Shown here one piece after another: positions 32,152 to 41,233 of a stretch of DNA of 64,000 nucleotides (the stretch's first letter is position 1; each line of letters opens with the position of its first letter). Made by a program: the position numbers and the translations under genes. The notes beneath the pieces were generated by a model that searched no databases, had not been told where the DNA came from, and saw nothing but the letters and a program-made list of their open reading frames with translations. Origin of the DNA: Paenibacillus albidus (GTDB lineage: Bacteria; Bacillota; Bacilli; Paenibacillales; Paenibacillaceae); contig NZ_BMKR01000010.1 in NCBI RefSeq assembly GCF_014644435.1, positions 62,001 through 126,000 on the forward strand. Reading direction: 5' to 3'.

Positions 32152-32304
32152 TTACCGCCAAAAACCCATAACCCAGCCAAATACTGAAATCCACAACGGG
32201 ATGCTGATGAGGATGCCCCATACCAGCCCAGTGGCAATATTGCCCTCTGCAGGACGCACCACACTTTCCTGTTGCAATGGAAGTCTCAACTCTTCTTGTT
32301 CCAT
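32152..32304 (-). CDS. Small single-pass membrane protein
   Basis: This 50-residue protein has a polar N-terminus (MEQEELRLPLQQESVVRP) and one membrane helix near the end (IATGLVWGILISIPLWISVFGW). The start at 32304 is chosen because AGGAGGGG stands eight bases upstream; a longer in-frame version lacks one. No family was recognised. A 10-bp perfect inverted repeat, CCAAAAAAAC/GTTTTTTTGG (32364-32385), lies about 60 bp upstream and may be a control element or a hairpin. The strong translation signal makes this a probable real gene. Confidence 0.7.
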   Translation of the reverse strand: MEQEELRLPLQQESVVRPAEGNIATGLVWGILISIPLWISVFGWVMGFWR

Positions 32305-32508
32305 GCGATCCCCTCCTAAAATTCTTATCGACACAGTAGAGGAAAAAATGTAGACCGCCTGACCCAAAAAAACAAGTTTTTTTGGCTTAGGGTAGATATA
32401 AAGGCTCAGCGGCTCGGGATTGTAAGTGCTTTCATAATAGTTATTACCCCATGCTCCATGATTTCAAAACGTTTCAGGCAGAGAAGTCATATATTATATG
32501 CGAGGCAT

Positions 32509-33126
32509 CTAGTCCAATATTACCGGAGCGTTCGGGTCCCGTAAAAATTGAAACATGGTGTTCAGCTGTTCCTTGGTGTTCCGTTCCTCTGACAGCTCGG
32601 GCAGTTTATCGAGGGCAAAAAAGGATACCCCGCTTGTTTCCACTCCTTCTACCGCTTCCCCGCCCACAATCCGGCACAGAATAAACAGCTTGTAGATATG
32701 GTACGGCTCAGGCGGATGATTATGGAATTTCTTGTCCAGTACGGCCAGCAGGCGCACTGCCTGGGTCTCAAATCCCGATTCTTCCCTGATTTCCTTCACC
32801 GCCACTTCACTTGGAGAGAGGCCAATATCGGCCCAGCCGCCCGGCAGAGCCCATTTGCCGTCCAGCTTCTCGCGGACCAGCAGAATATGCCCTTCCCGGA
32901 AGACCACACCGCGGATATCCACTTTGGGTGTGCAGTACCCTTCATCTCCGGCAAAAGCAAGCCGGATCTTCTCCTTGCTCTCGAACGAATAATTCGCCAG
33001 TATATCCACACTCAGCTCACGCAGCGCCTGATACCGTTCAATATCGTAGACATCCTTGGCGTAAGCAAGGCCTGTTTGCGCGATGGACTGGATTTCTTTG
33101 GCCCAAGATAACCATTTCTGTTCCAT
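32509..33126 (-). CDS. NUDIX hydrolase with N-terminal helical domain
   Basis: This 205-residue hydrolase is of the ADP-ribose pyrophosphatase-like type and cleaves a nucleoside diphosphate linked to another group. The Nudix box is complete at GWADIGLSPSEVAVKEIREESG (97-118: Gx5Ex7REUxEExGU). The N-terminal 60 residues (KWLSWAKEIQSIAQTGLAYAKDVYDIERYQ) form the helical 'Nudix hydrolase N-terminal' domain common in Firmicutes. Start 33126 has GAGGTG eight bases before it; a longer in-frame form would overlap the methyltransferase gene. The substrate is not known. Confidence 0.9.
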   Translation of the reverse strand: MEQKWLSWAKEIQSIAQTGLAYAKDVYDIERYQALRELSVDILANYSFESKEKIRLAFAGDEGYCTPKVDIRGVVFREGHILLVREKLDGKWALPGGWADIGLSPSEVAVKEIREESGFETQAVRLLAVLDKKFHNHPPEPYHIYKLFILCRIVGGEAVEGVETSGVSFFALDKLPELSEERNTKEQLNTMFQFLRDPNAPVILD

Positions 33127-33166
33127 ACAGTTACACCTCTTCCACCCCGCCGGGGAAGGCGGGCTA

Positions 33167-34120
33167 TTATTGGCAAAGCATAATATGACGGGAGAAACCC
33201 GCTTTTTTGGCAATACAACGGTCTGTAATGGTAAATCCCGCTTCACTGATCATGGCATCCATCGCCTCAATCGCGACAATAACGGCCCGGTCGGCAATCC
33301 GGCGGGCATGTACCAGAATAGAGAACTGCTCCTCCGGCGTAATACTGGAATACAGATTATAGGGCATGTCCACAAAAGCTACATCATAATGCCCGCGGAT
33401 ATCGGCGATATCGCCGAGAGTCACTTCAGCCGCAAAACCAAAATGGGCAATATTGGTCCGTGCTCCGGTTGCAATCATCGGATTAATATCCCGGCCCACA
33501 ATGTCGATGCCCATCGACAAAGCTTCCACCATAACCGTGCCTATTCCGCAGCAGGGATCAATCGCTCTGATGCCTTCAGGACGGGGAATGCCCATATTAA
33601 CGGCGGCCCGGGCCACTCGTGTACTGAGGGCGATCGAGTAGCTGCGCGGTTTTTTCATATGACGGAACCAGTCCGCTTTGTTCTTGTGATAGTGCCCGAA
33701 GTACCAGCGGCCGCCGAGGGTCACAATCCCGTATACCAGCTGCGGATGGTTGACATCCGCTTCCCCTTCGATGTGCATGCCGATTTCCCGCTCGATCACT
33801 CTGCGTTCAGCATACTCTATTTTATCAGCGGCGGAGAGATCATTTGTTTTCACAAAAATAGCCTTAAACGACTTGCCCTCCACTTCCACCTGCTCCACCT
33901 GTGTATAGATCTCGGGCAGGCTGTCCCCCGCATACATCACGTCAATCCGCTCCTTGAGAAAAGGGCTGCGGCTGACATCTACAGCAATTCCGCTGGCAAA
34001 AATAGCCGGAGGCACCTCCATTCCGAACAGGCAGCGCAGCTCCATCCGGCACAGCGATTCTTCATCCGCCGAATAGGCGTAGGTGTATATATATGATGCC
34101 TTTCCACTTGCATTAGTCAA
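33167..34120 (-). CDS. TRM11-like SAM-dependent nucleic-acid methyltransferase
   Basis: This 317-residue protein is a class I methyltransferase of the TRM11/THUMP-associated type, expected to methylate RNA. SAM-binding motif I is DPCCGIGTVMVEAL (188-201), motif II is IVGRDINP (208-215), and the catalytic-loop position of (D/N)PPY is taken by DMPYNLY (251-257), a variant that keeps Asp and Tyr but has Met-Pro. The N-terminal YIYTYAYSADEESLCRMELRCLFG is typical of this group. The start is assigned to TTG 34120, with GAGGAT eight bases upstream, which avoids overlap with the HxlR gene. The Met in the DPPY motif leaves the target base open. Confidence 0.82.
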   Translation of the reverse strand: MTNASGKASYIYTYAYSADEESLCRMELRCLFGMEVPPAIFASGIAVDVSRSPFLKERIDVMYAGDSLPEIYTQVEQVEVEGKSFKAIFVKTNDLSAADKIEYAERRVIEREIGMHIEGEADVNHPQLVYGIVTLGGRWYFGHYHKNKADWFRHMKKPRSYSIALSTRVARAAVNMGIPRPEGIRAIDPCCGIGTVMVEALSMGIDIVGRDINPMIATGARTNIAHFGFAAEVTLGDIADIRGHYDVAFVDMPYNLYSSITPEEQFSILVHARRIADRAVIVAIEAMDAMISEAGFTITDRCIAKKAGFSRHIMLCQ

Positions 34121-34133
34121 TTCGTCCCATCCT

Positions 34134-34532
34134 CTATCCTTGTATATTCTCCTGCTGGCCGTCATAACTGCTCCGTGCCTCGACAATCTCCCCACGGTTG
34201 CTGTCCACCCAATCCACCAGAGTCTGCAGGGGCCCCAGCAGAGATAATCCCAGAGTCGTCAAGCCGTATTCTACTGTCAAAGGAACCGTAGGCGTCGCTT
34301 TGCGCCAAACCATGCCGTCCCGTTCCAGATGTCGCAGCGTCTGCGTGAGCATGCGCTGTGAAATCCCGCTGGAGCGTCTTTGCAGTTCCTTGAACCGCAG
34401 CTGGCCCGCCCCCAGATTCACAACAATCAGCATACTCCATTTATCCCCGACCCTGTCCAGAATCTGACGGGTGATCATGCAATCCTCCAGCAGGGGCAGC
34501 TCAGTCGTCCGCTCCGTTCCTGTGTTGTCCAA
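34134..34532 (-). CDS. HxlR-family transcriptional regulator
   Basis: This 132-residue winged-helix regulator has the HxlR (MarR-like) pattern: CMITRQILDRVGDKWSMLIVVNLGAGQLRFKELQR, then GISQRMLTQTLRHLERDGMVWRK and the wing PLTVEYGLTTLGLSLL. Cys18 near the N-terminus is the conserved HxlR cysteine, which in some members senses aldehydes or oxidants. Its TTG start at 34532 has GGAGGT eight bases before it. It lies 14 bp upstream of the methyltransferase start and could be co-transcribed, but its true target is unknown. Confidence 0.9.
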   Translation of the reverse strand: MDNTGTERTTELPLLEDCMITRQILDRVGDKWSMLIVVNLGAGQLRFKELQRRSSGISQRMLTQTLRHLERDGMVWRKATPTVPLTVEYGLTTLGLSLLGPLQTLVDWVDSNRGEIVEARSSYDGQQENIQG

Positions 34533-34641
34533 ATGTGGTTACCTCCATGTAACTTGAGCATGTAATAGTGCCTTCTTGCCGCTTGAGCTTCCCCAGTCTA
34601 TCATGGTTACTGATAGTAATCAACAACCGGGAGGGAACTGC

Positions 34642-36159
34642 CTATGATGAAGATATTTTCTCATGAATACCTGTCTTCAAACTACGGCCCAACCTCACCG
34701 CTTTGGCTGCCCCAATGCCAATGGACAAGATACTTAGGATAAAGGCAAGCTGTCCAAGCCCTGGCAGAAAAGAGAACACCACACTCCATGGAGCTACGTA
34801 ATGACTCAAGCCATACAATATGACTACAGGAACCAAGACGTTGAATACAACCAAGAAAAGTGCAAAAGTGGTGACACGCAACGGGGTAAACTTCTTCCTA
34901 TTGTTCCACCTAAACAACCTAAAGATCGATACTCCCAGTAAAATGACTGCTGCTGCACAAAGGAGATCTATGACAATATAGGTTCCGGTGATACTGCCAA
35001 CATTATTGTTGGAGGGTTCCCGCCCGTTCATTATCTCTAGAATTCCGGATGCAATCTTGCCGAATTGAGCGCCCCTAACCAGATAGTCATGGGCATTAAT
35101 CAATACAATAATGCCTGTATCCCCATCGAGTATCATATCGGAATGGAAGCTTTCAACATCACCCGCATGTTGAACGACGTTGTCTACGATCTCCCAGCCC
35201 ATTCCATAAAAACCACCGATCGAAGGATCTTCAACCGCAGGCCGATGCATGATATTTATACTTTCAGCAGTAGCTACCGAGCGGTCTTGAAACTTACCTT
35301 TATTGATCTGAGCGTTCAAATAATTGGCCATATCTTCAGCACTTGAAATCAAATAAGCAGAAGGGAGCATCGACTGGTTCACAGTTTGAATCACAGGGCG
35401 CATAACGCCGAAAAAGGATTGATGTCCAACAGCCAGCCCGTTTTTTTGCGCTTCTGTTTTAGACGTATAACTATTTTTCATATCGAGTGGGTTAAAAACT
35501 TGGTTCTGTATGTAATCTGCATAAGACAAACCGGATACCGCCTCTATAATGCCGCCCAATAGGTCATAATTTAAATTCGAGTACTGATATGTACTTCCCA
35601 CAGGCTCCGTTAGCGAGACGTCCTTCGAGTTTGTTATAAGCTCTGCAATCGTTGAGAATTTATTGCTAAAAGCAATTCTCCCCGCAGAAGTGGACAAACC
35701 ACTGTTATGATTCAGCAGATGCTTAACCAGAATTGTCTCGCTGGCTTCCTTGTCGGCTAATTCAAATTTTGGTAAGTAGCGCTTCACAGGCGTTTCCAAA
35801 TCGATTTTCCCCTGTTCAACCAACTGCATGATCGCCAGTGCTGTAAAGGATTTGCTGCTGGAACCCAGAACAAAAGGTGTCTGCGGTGTGATCGGCTGCT
35901 GATCATTCCCGGAAATCCCGTAACCCTTTAGATACACAGTTTCATTTCCCTTTACAACACCCACAGCAACTCCAGGAATTGAAAGCTTGTCCATCATAGA
36001 TTCAACATACTCGTCTATTTCAAGAGCATTAGTGGAAGTCGAAGCCATTTTTGCTGCATGAGCCTCATCCGGTTGCATCACGTTTAACAAGCTTGCTGAG
36101 AACATGATCAGACAGATTGGCAAGATCAGAATTTTTTTCATACCTTGTGGGAGTTGCAT
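34642..36159 (-). CDS. Serine beta-lactamase-like hydrolase with C-terminal membrane domain
   Basis: This 505-residue protein has a signal peptide (cleavage near AHA-A, residue 36) and a class C beta-lactamase/DD-peptidase-like domain. It carries the SxxK motif SSSK (100-103), YxN as YSN (193-195) and a late HAGD in place of KTG. Four membrane helices follow (about 390-495). Such membrane-anchored penicillin-binding-like esterases are common in bacilli and mostly lack a known substrate; peptidoglycan peptide or D-amino-acid ester cleavage is typical. GAGGT motifs precede the ATG. The composition is slightly more AT-rich than its neighbours, so a separate history is possible. Confidence 0.85.
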   Translation of the reverse strand: MQLPQGMKKILILPICLIMFSASLLNVMQPDEAHAAKMASTSTNALEIDEYVESMMDKLSIPGVAVGVVKGNETVYLKGYGISGNDQQPITPQTPFVLGSSSKSFTALAIMQLVEQGKIDLETPVKRYLPKFELADKEASETILVKHLLNHNSGLSTSAGRIAFSNKFSTIAELITNSKDVSLTEPVGSTYQYSNLNYDLLGGIIEAVSGLSYADYIQNQVFNPLDMKNSYTSKTEAQKNGLAVGHQSFFGVMRPVIQTVNQSMLPSAYLISSAEDMANYLNAQINKGKFQDRSVATAESINIMHRPAVEDPSIGGFYGMGWEIVDNVVQHAGDVESFHSDMILDGDTGIIVLINAHDYLVRGAQFGKIASGILEIMNGREPSNNNVGSITGTYIVIDLLCAAAVILLGVSIFRLFRWNNRKKFTPLRVTTFALFLVVFNVLVPVVILYGLSHYVAPWSVVFSFLPGLGQLAFILSILSIGIGAAKAVRLGRSLKTGIHEKISSS

Positions 36160-36350
36160 TATACCTCTACCTCTTCCTTTAACTGAATTAAAGCACCGTA
36201 GAACTTTGAATTAAATTAAAGGTACCATGTCAACCATACAATAATATTTCACGAATCTTAACTTAAACTTAACAGCAAGGGGATGACAAGCTATCGGCGG
36301 AGCCTGTGAGCTGAAATGTTTGGTGATTCCTGAAATGATCCTGCTTCATT

Positions 36351-36379
36351 TTGATCCATAGTGAGTTCTCCAGTATAAT
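36351..36379 (+). promoter_or_regulatory. Promoter of the M20 dipeptidase gene
   Basis: TTGATC (36351-36356) and TATAAT (36374-36379) are separated by 17 bp. Transcription near 36386 leaves a leader of about 95 nt before ATG 36480. The rest of the 320-bp gap (36160-36479) shows an AT-rich stretch with CCTTTAA/TTAAAGG inverted ends (36175-36222) near the divergent hydrolase gene and no ORF. Confidence 0.7.
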
Positions 36380-36479
36380 ATCTCTATAAATGCTAAACAA
36401 GACGGTGGCAGAGCGCCATTATGCATAGGCTTACCAAGCCGGCTTTGCGAAGCAATACCTAAGGAGGTACATACTCACT

Positions 36480-37835
36480 ATGTCATACGAAACCTATTTT
36501 CAGAATCAGCGGGAAGCCCAGCTGGAGGAGCTCAAGCAATGGCTGGCCATTCCCAGCATTTCGGCGTTGTCCGACCACAAGGAAGATGTGCTGAAGGCGG
36601 CACACTTTCTCCTGGACACCCTTAAGCGGGCCGGACTGGAGAACATTGAGCTGCACCCGACTGCCGGCCACCCGGTCATTTATGCGGATTATCTGCACGC
36701 ACCGGGCAGACCTACCATCCTTGTCTATGGACACTATGATGTGCAGCCGGTAGATCCGCTCAACCTCTGGACGACCCCTCCTTTTGAACCCGAGATCCGG
36801 GACGGCAAGCTGTATGCCCGCGGCGCAACGGATGATAAAGGGCAAGTCTTTATCCACATCAAGGCCATCGAAGCAATCCTTAAGCAGGAAGGCTCGCTTC
36901 CGGTCAACATTAAGGTGTGCATTGAGGGAGAAGAGGAAATCGGCAGCAAACATCTGCCTCCGTTCCTGGAAGCCAACAAGGAGAAGCTGGCCGCCGACGC
37001 GGTGCTTGTCTCCGACACAGCCCTGCTGGAGCGCGGACGTCCGGCCATCTGCACCGGGCTGCGCGGGCTGGCTTCGCTTGAAGTCAGTGTAAATACCGCT
37101 GCAACAGACCTGCACTCCGGCTCTTTCGGGGGCGGTGTTCCCAATGCGCTGCACGCGATGGTCTCCCTAATGGCCTCCCTGCACGACGACAAAGGGCGCG
37201 TAGCTGTAGAAGGATTCTATGAAGGCGTGCCCGAGCTGTCGCCGCTGCTGCGCGGGGAATTTGCGAAGCAAGGTGTGAACGAAGATACCCTCAAAGCGAA
37301 CCTGGGACTCGAATCGCTATATGGCGAAGAGGGATATTCTTTTGTAGAACGGGTTGGCGCACGTCCAACGCTGGAGCTGAACGGTGTCTACGGCGGCTTC
37401 CAGGGCGAAGGCAGCAAGACCGTCATTCCAAAGGAAGCCCATGCCAAGATCACCTGCCGTCTCGTCGGCGATCAGGACCCGCAGCATATTCTGGATGCCG
37501 TTGAAGCCCATCTGAAAGCCAATATCCAGACCGGCGCAAAAGTCAAAGTCGTGCAAATGGAGAAAGCGCGTGCCTTTAACAGCGACCCTACGAATCCGAT
37601 TCTGCAAACGGCAGCGGACGCTTACGGCAAAGTCTACGGCACCCGCGCCCTTTTCACCAAAGACGGCGGCTCGATCCCGATCATGGAGAGCTTTGCCCGT
37701 GTGCTGGAGGCCCCGGTCGTGCTGATGGGCTTTGGACTGGACGATGAGAACCTGCATGCCCCGGATGAGCATTTTAATCTGGAGAATTTCGATAAAGGCC
37801 TGCTGACGGTGGTGGAGTTCCTGAAGTCGGTGTAA
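36480..37835 (+). CDS. M20-family dipeptidase
   Basis: This 451-residue di-zinc peptidase is of the CNDP/DUG1-like group and cleaves dipeptides in the cytoplasm. Metal ligands and catalytic residues are visible: VYGHYDVQP (His85, Asp87), RGATDDKGQ (Asp118), EGEEEIGSKHL (Glu151-153) and the final-ligand region DENLHAPDEHF. A lid/dimer domain (about 200-320) has the TDLHSGSFGGGVPNAL motif of this subgroup. AAGGAGG is 12 bases before the ATG, a rather long gap. It has a strong promoter and its own terminator, so it stands as a single-gene unit. Confidence 0.92.
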   Translation: MSYETYFQNQREAQLEELKQWLAIPSISALSDHKEDVLKAAHFLLDTLKRAGLENIELHPTAGHPVIYADYLHAPGRPTILVYGHYDVQPVDPLNLWTTPPFEPEIRDGKLYARGATDDKGQVFIHIKAIEAILKQEGSLPVNIKVCIEGEEEIGSKHLPPFLEANKEKLAADAVLVSDTALLERGRPAICTGLRGLASLEVSVNTAATDLHSGSFGGGVPNALHAMVSLMASLHDDKGRVAVEGFYEGVPELSPLLRGEFAKQGVNEDTLKANLGLESLYGEEGYSFVERVGARPTLELNGVYGGFQGEGSKTVIPKEAHAKITCRLVGDQDPQHILDAVEAHLKANIQTGAKVKVVQMEKARAFNSDPTNPILQTAADAYGKVYGTRALFTKDGGSIPIMESFARVLEAPVVLMGFGLDDENLHAPDEHFNLENFDKGLLTVVEFLKSV

Positions 37836-37850
37836 CCTTTTATCCAATAG

Positions 37851-37897
37851 AAAAGCCCGGCCACCGGAAGGAATCCTTCCGGTTGGCGGGGCTTTTT
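37851..37897 (+). terminator. Intrinsic terminator of the dipeptidase gene
   Basis: A long stem between AAAAGCCCGGCCACCGGAAG (from 37851) and the complementary stretch ending GCTTTTT (to 37897), with a short AATC-type loop and a T-run, lies 16 bp past the stop codon. It can also serve the minus strand. Confidence 0.85.
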
Positions 37898-38089
37898 GCG
37901 TGGAGTGAACCCTCCTCAGCCAGATCTCCGCCTTGCAGCAGGTTGTGGAGTTGTTGATTGACACCCACCTCAGCTTAGGCAGTGCTCCCGGGCAGGATAG
38001 CACAATAACCGATGGAGTCCGCCAGAAAGTTACGCCCTGCAGTCATCTGTACAAGTAACTTCACCGTAATTTCTCTTGCGGCGAGTGGC

Positions 38090-38279
38090 AGACTGCATTT
38101 AGTGCAGCAGAATTGCCTCTTTCGAGCGTAAAAAGTGATTCTGCTGTATTTAGTGCAGCAGAATTTTAGGCAGCCGCCTATAAAGGCTACTTTCCGGCAT
38201 TTTGAATGTACAAAATGCATTCAATCAGCAAATCCCAAGTGGCTAAGTCCATTCTGCTGCACGAAATGCAGTCAAATGT
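38090..38279. repeat. Phased four-core intergenic repeat element, copy C
   Basis: Cores start at 38090 (ACTGCATTTAGTGCAG), 38141 (CTGCTGTATTTAGTGCAG), 38203 (TGAATGTACAAAATGCAT) and 38254 (CTGCTGCACGAAATGCAG), with spacings of 51, 62 and 51 bp. This copy has the best palindromes: ATTCTGCTG/CAGCAGAAT (38139-38165) is a 9-bp perfect stem and CTGCA/TGCAG (38092-38106) a 5-bp one. It fills part of the 592-bp gap between the dipeptidase terminator and the alpha-galactosidase gene, in which no gene was seen. Confidence 0.82.
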
Positions 38280-38427
38280 TCAACTCAATAGCTGCCCTTT
38301 TCCTGGCTAGTTCCCCCTCCCCTCACTTTCACCCGCCCTGCTTAATTAAGCACGGTAATTAGAAAGAGTGATGCCTTTCAGGTTTTTAAACATACGGGCA
38401 AAGGCCGCCGGGAGTTGATCGGGATCG

Positions 38428-40239
38428 TCAATGGAGCATGGGCGCACCGGTACGGATCGAAATGATACCTGCCGCCGGCACCTCCAGAGCATGGACACCT
38501 GCGGCCCAAGCCACCGTGTGCCTCGCAACTATTGTACCTTGGCAGTCGCGGACGGTTATTTCTTTCTGCCCCGAGTCCTGGTCCAGCTCCAGCACAAGAC
38601 GGGTGAGCAACGTCCCGTTCACGACCAGCACCTCATCGGGCAGCTCGCCGGTCAGCGGGATTACCGTGTCATGATAGGCTGCCACGATCCATTTCTTAGG
38701 CATGCGGGCGAACACAAGCGGATACAGCAGCTCGGGATGCCATGGCTCCAGGACGCCGTCCAGCAGCACCTCACGGTGCTCGCGCCAGAAGGCCAGCTGG
38801 TAGGCCAGCATCGCAAAATGCGGCTGCGGCAGACGGTCCAGCCGCATCGAAATCTGCGGCACGGAGAACAGCACATTGATCAATTGCAGCGCTGCATTGG
38901 CTACAGGTTCCTCCGGGTGCCACATCAGCATATCGGCATGAGCCGCTGTACGGTCGCAGATCAGACGGATGTCCAGAGTCTTGATCCGGTTCTGCACCGC
39001 ATCGTTCGGGCAATCCCCGGCCCGGAACATGTTGCCGTATTTACGCATCAGCGGACCGATATAGTTCTGGCGGAACTCGATCATAATGTCCGGCTTCAGC
39101 TGCCGCAGACGGAAAATCACTCCGCTCAGCAGCTGGTCAACCGCTGCCGGCACAGAATCCGTGTCCCTGCCACCGCCGCTCTGCCGGGAGCTGTCTCTGG
39201 TTTCGTAGAAACTGTCTACAAAATCAAGCTTAAAGCCGTCCAGGTCATAGTCCAGCAATGCCTGCTCATAAATGCCTGTTAAATAACTCCGTACCTCGGG
39301 ATAACGCGGGTCCACAACTCCCGCTCCCATCTCTTCATTAAAGTACAATAATTTATCCTTATAGCTGTGCCAAACCTCGCTGTGTTTCCCGATGAACGGA
39401 ACCGCATACCAGAGAATCACCTTCAAGCCCTGCTCATGAATTCGGGCTACATGGGCCTTCATATCGGGGATTTTGGCAGGGCTCACCTTCCAGTCGCCGC
39501 AGTAGGCATATCCCCTGGCTTCATCCGAGGTCTGCCAGCCGTCATCTATAATAACCGCCTTGCAGCCCAGCTCCGCTGCAGCTTTGCACTCCGCCTCCAC
39601 CGCTTCCGGCTCAAGCTGCTGGTGGAAGCTGTACCAGGTGGAATACATCGGTTCCCGGGCCGTATCCGGAACCGGAGACGGCTCGCAGCCCGCTAGACCG
39701 GCCCACCATCCGGACACCCCGGACAGTGCTTCGAAATACGGAACCCTGCGGGAGTCCAGGCGCAGCACCAGCTCATAATGGGCCAGGGGCGAAGCGGGCC
39801 CTTGGAAGATCGTCACCGAACAATGGAAGCTGGCTGTCTCCTCATTCAGGCCCGCATGCAGCCGGAGCGGATGCAAGACATCGGAGCAGGCGAAGCTTAA
39901 TACATTGTTGCTCCTGTAGCCATGCAGGCAGACGACCGGTGCGGAAGAAGTGGCTCTGGAAGAGAACCCTGGCCACCAGTCGGGGATCAGCGCCCGGCTG
40001 CGCTCCGCAGCCGGATGCCACAAGCCTTGCACATCCACCGCCGGGCAGCTCCATTGCAGCGAAAGCTCCGGGGGAGCTGCCGGAACATCGGCGTCCAGCG
40101 CAAGATGCACAAACTTCACCCCTGCCTCCCCATCTTCCACATAAAGCGAGGTGCGGAACCCCCCGGAATTTCCTTGCAAGGTGATCTCATATAGATCAGC
40201 GCTTATTGTCTTCAATAGAGTCTGAGTCCGCGTAATCAT
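38428..40239 (-). CDS. Alpha-galactosidase-type glycoside hydrolase (GH36)
   Basis: This 603-residue enzyme releases alpha-linked galactose. The nucleophile lies in GFKLDFVDS (Asp339) and the acid/base in FRAGDCPND (Asp409). IIDDGWQ (231-237) and GLKVILWYAVPFIG are other GH36 marks, with a beta-sandwich N-domain. There is no signal peptide, so it acts inside the cell on imported oligosaccharides. ATG 40239 overlaps the GH43 stop (ATGA) and has GGGAGG nine bases before it, so the two are coupled. It is the last gene of a run with a two-component system and a sugar importer. With the secreted mannanase, galactomannan side-chain removal is the likely task; raffinose-type sugars are the alternative. 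Confidence 0.87.
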   Translation of the reverse strand: MITRTQTLLKTISADLYEITLQGNSGGFRTSLYVEDGEAGVKFVHLALDADVPAAPPELSLQWSCPAVDVQGLWHPAAERSRALIPDWWPGFSSRATSSAPVVCLHGYRSNNVLSFACSDVLHPLRLHAGLNEETASFHCSVTIFQGPASPLAHYELVLRLDSRRVPYFEALSGVSGWWAGLAGCEPSPVPDTAREPMYSTWYSFHQQLEPEAVEAECKAAAELGCKAVIIDDGWQTSDEARGYAYCGDWKVSPAKIPDMKAHVARIHEQGLKVILWYAVPFIGKHSEVWHSYKDKLLYFNEEMGAGVVDPRYPEVRSYLTGIYEQALLDYDLDGFKLDFVDSFYETRDSSRQSGGGRDTDSVPAAVDQLLSGVIFRLRQLKPDIMIEFRQNYIGPLMRKYGNMFRAGDCPNDAVQNRIKTLDIRLICDRTAAHADMLMWHPEEPVANAALQLINVLFSVPQISMRLDRLPQPHFAMLAYQLAFWREHREVLLDGVLEPWHPELLYPLVFARMPKKWIVAAYHDTVIPLTGELPDEVLVVNGTLLTRLVLELDQDSGQKEITVRDCQGTIVARHTVAWAAGVHALEVPAAGIISIRTGAPMLH

Positions 40240-41192
40240 AATTTCGAGCCTCCCAGTGTTGACAGGTCCCATTCCTCCTGCCAGTGCACAGTAATTTTGC
40301 CGTCTTGAATCCGCAAAGGCAGCCATATATACCGCGAATCTGCCAGATCTTCCCGGTTCCAGCGGTCAGCCATAAAGACAAATGCTCCCGGCCGGCCCTC
40401 CAAGGGCAGAATGAACGTCCCCTGAGAATGGAATGTCGTTCCCGCCTCCGCCCCGCTGCAAGGATTGCCTTTCACCGTCCAGGGACCCATGATGTCGTCA
40501 GCCACCGCATATTCCGCCTCGTTCGGGTCCCAGCCAGTGCAGCCGGAGGTGATCAGATAATATTGGTCACCCTCTTTTACAATCGCCGGAGCCTCCCGAT
40601 AGCAGTCAATGAACTGCCGGGCGCCGCTCCCGGTGGTCCGCAGATAATCATCCGTCAGCCGAAAAATGTACAGTGTGCTGTTGTTGTCCGAGGAACAAAG
40701 CAGATACGCAGCAGCATCGCTGTCCTGGTAAACCGTCATGTCCCTGCTCATAACCCCGCCGGGGCGGAAGCTGCCCAGATAATGGAACGGACCTGCCGGA
40801 CTGCTGCTAACAGCCACCCCCGCTCTGGCCAAGGCGTAATCTGCTGTATCGATATGCATCCACATCACAAACGCGCCGCTGGCTTTGTTATAGATCACCT
40901 TCGGGCGCTCCAGCACTTTGGTGGGATGCAGCTCATGCCGCGGATCGTCCGGCACAGCCGGCAGAACGATCCCTTCATTCTGCCAGTGTTGCAAATCGGC
41001 GGAAGAATAACAGGACACACCGATCACATCACAGCGGTCCCCTTGCGTAATGCCATTTTTATTCTCACCGTACCAGTAGTACAGGCCTTCATGATACAGC
41101 ATTCCGCCGCCATGGGCCTGAATCACTGCTCCGCTGCTGTCTCTCCAAACCTCTCCCGGGCGGATCTTGCCGCTTGGTTCCTGTGTGGTCAT
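40236..41192 (-). CDS. Glycoside hydrolase family 43-like protein (GH43_24-like)
   Basis: This 318-residue protein has a five-bladed beta-propeller of the GH43 type. The opening QAHGGGMLYHEGLYYWYGENKNG and the ERPKVIYNKASGAFVMWMHID and APAIVKEGDQYYLITSG blocks are those of the exo-beta-1,3-galactanase-like branch (subfamily 24 or near it), in which the usual general base is altered. It has no signal peptide, so it works in the cytoplasm. It follows the YesM-like kinase by 41 bp and overlaps the alpha-galactosidase gene by 4 bp. AAGGAG stands 12 bases upstream. Likely it trims galactose-rich imported oligosaccharides; the exact bond is not provable here. Confidence 0.78.
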   Translation of the reverse strand: MTTQEPSGKIRPGEVWRDSSGAVIQAHGGGMLYHEGLYYWYGENKNGITQGDRCDVIGVSCYSSADLQHWQNEGIVLPAVPDDPRHELHPTKVLERPKVIYNKASGAFVMWMHIDTADYALARAGVAVSSSPAGPFHYLGSFRPGGVMSRDMTVYQDSDAAAYLLCSSDNNSTLYIFRLTDDYLRTTGSGARQFIDCYREAPAIVKEGDQYYLITSGCTGWDPNEAEYAVADDIMGPWTVKGNPCSGAEAGTTFHSQGTFILPLEGRPGAFVFMADRWNREDLADSRYIWLPLRIQDGKITVHWQEEWDLSTLGGSKL

Positions 41193-41233
41193 AGCGTATG
41201 ATGCTCCTTTATACCAGATTTGCTTTACGGCAG

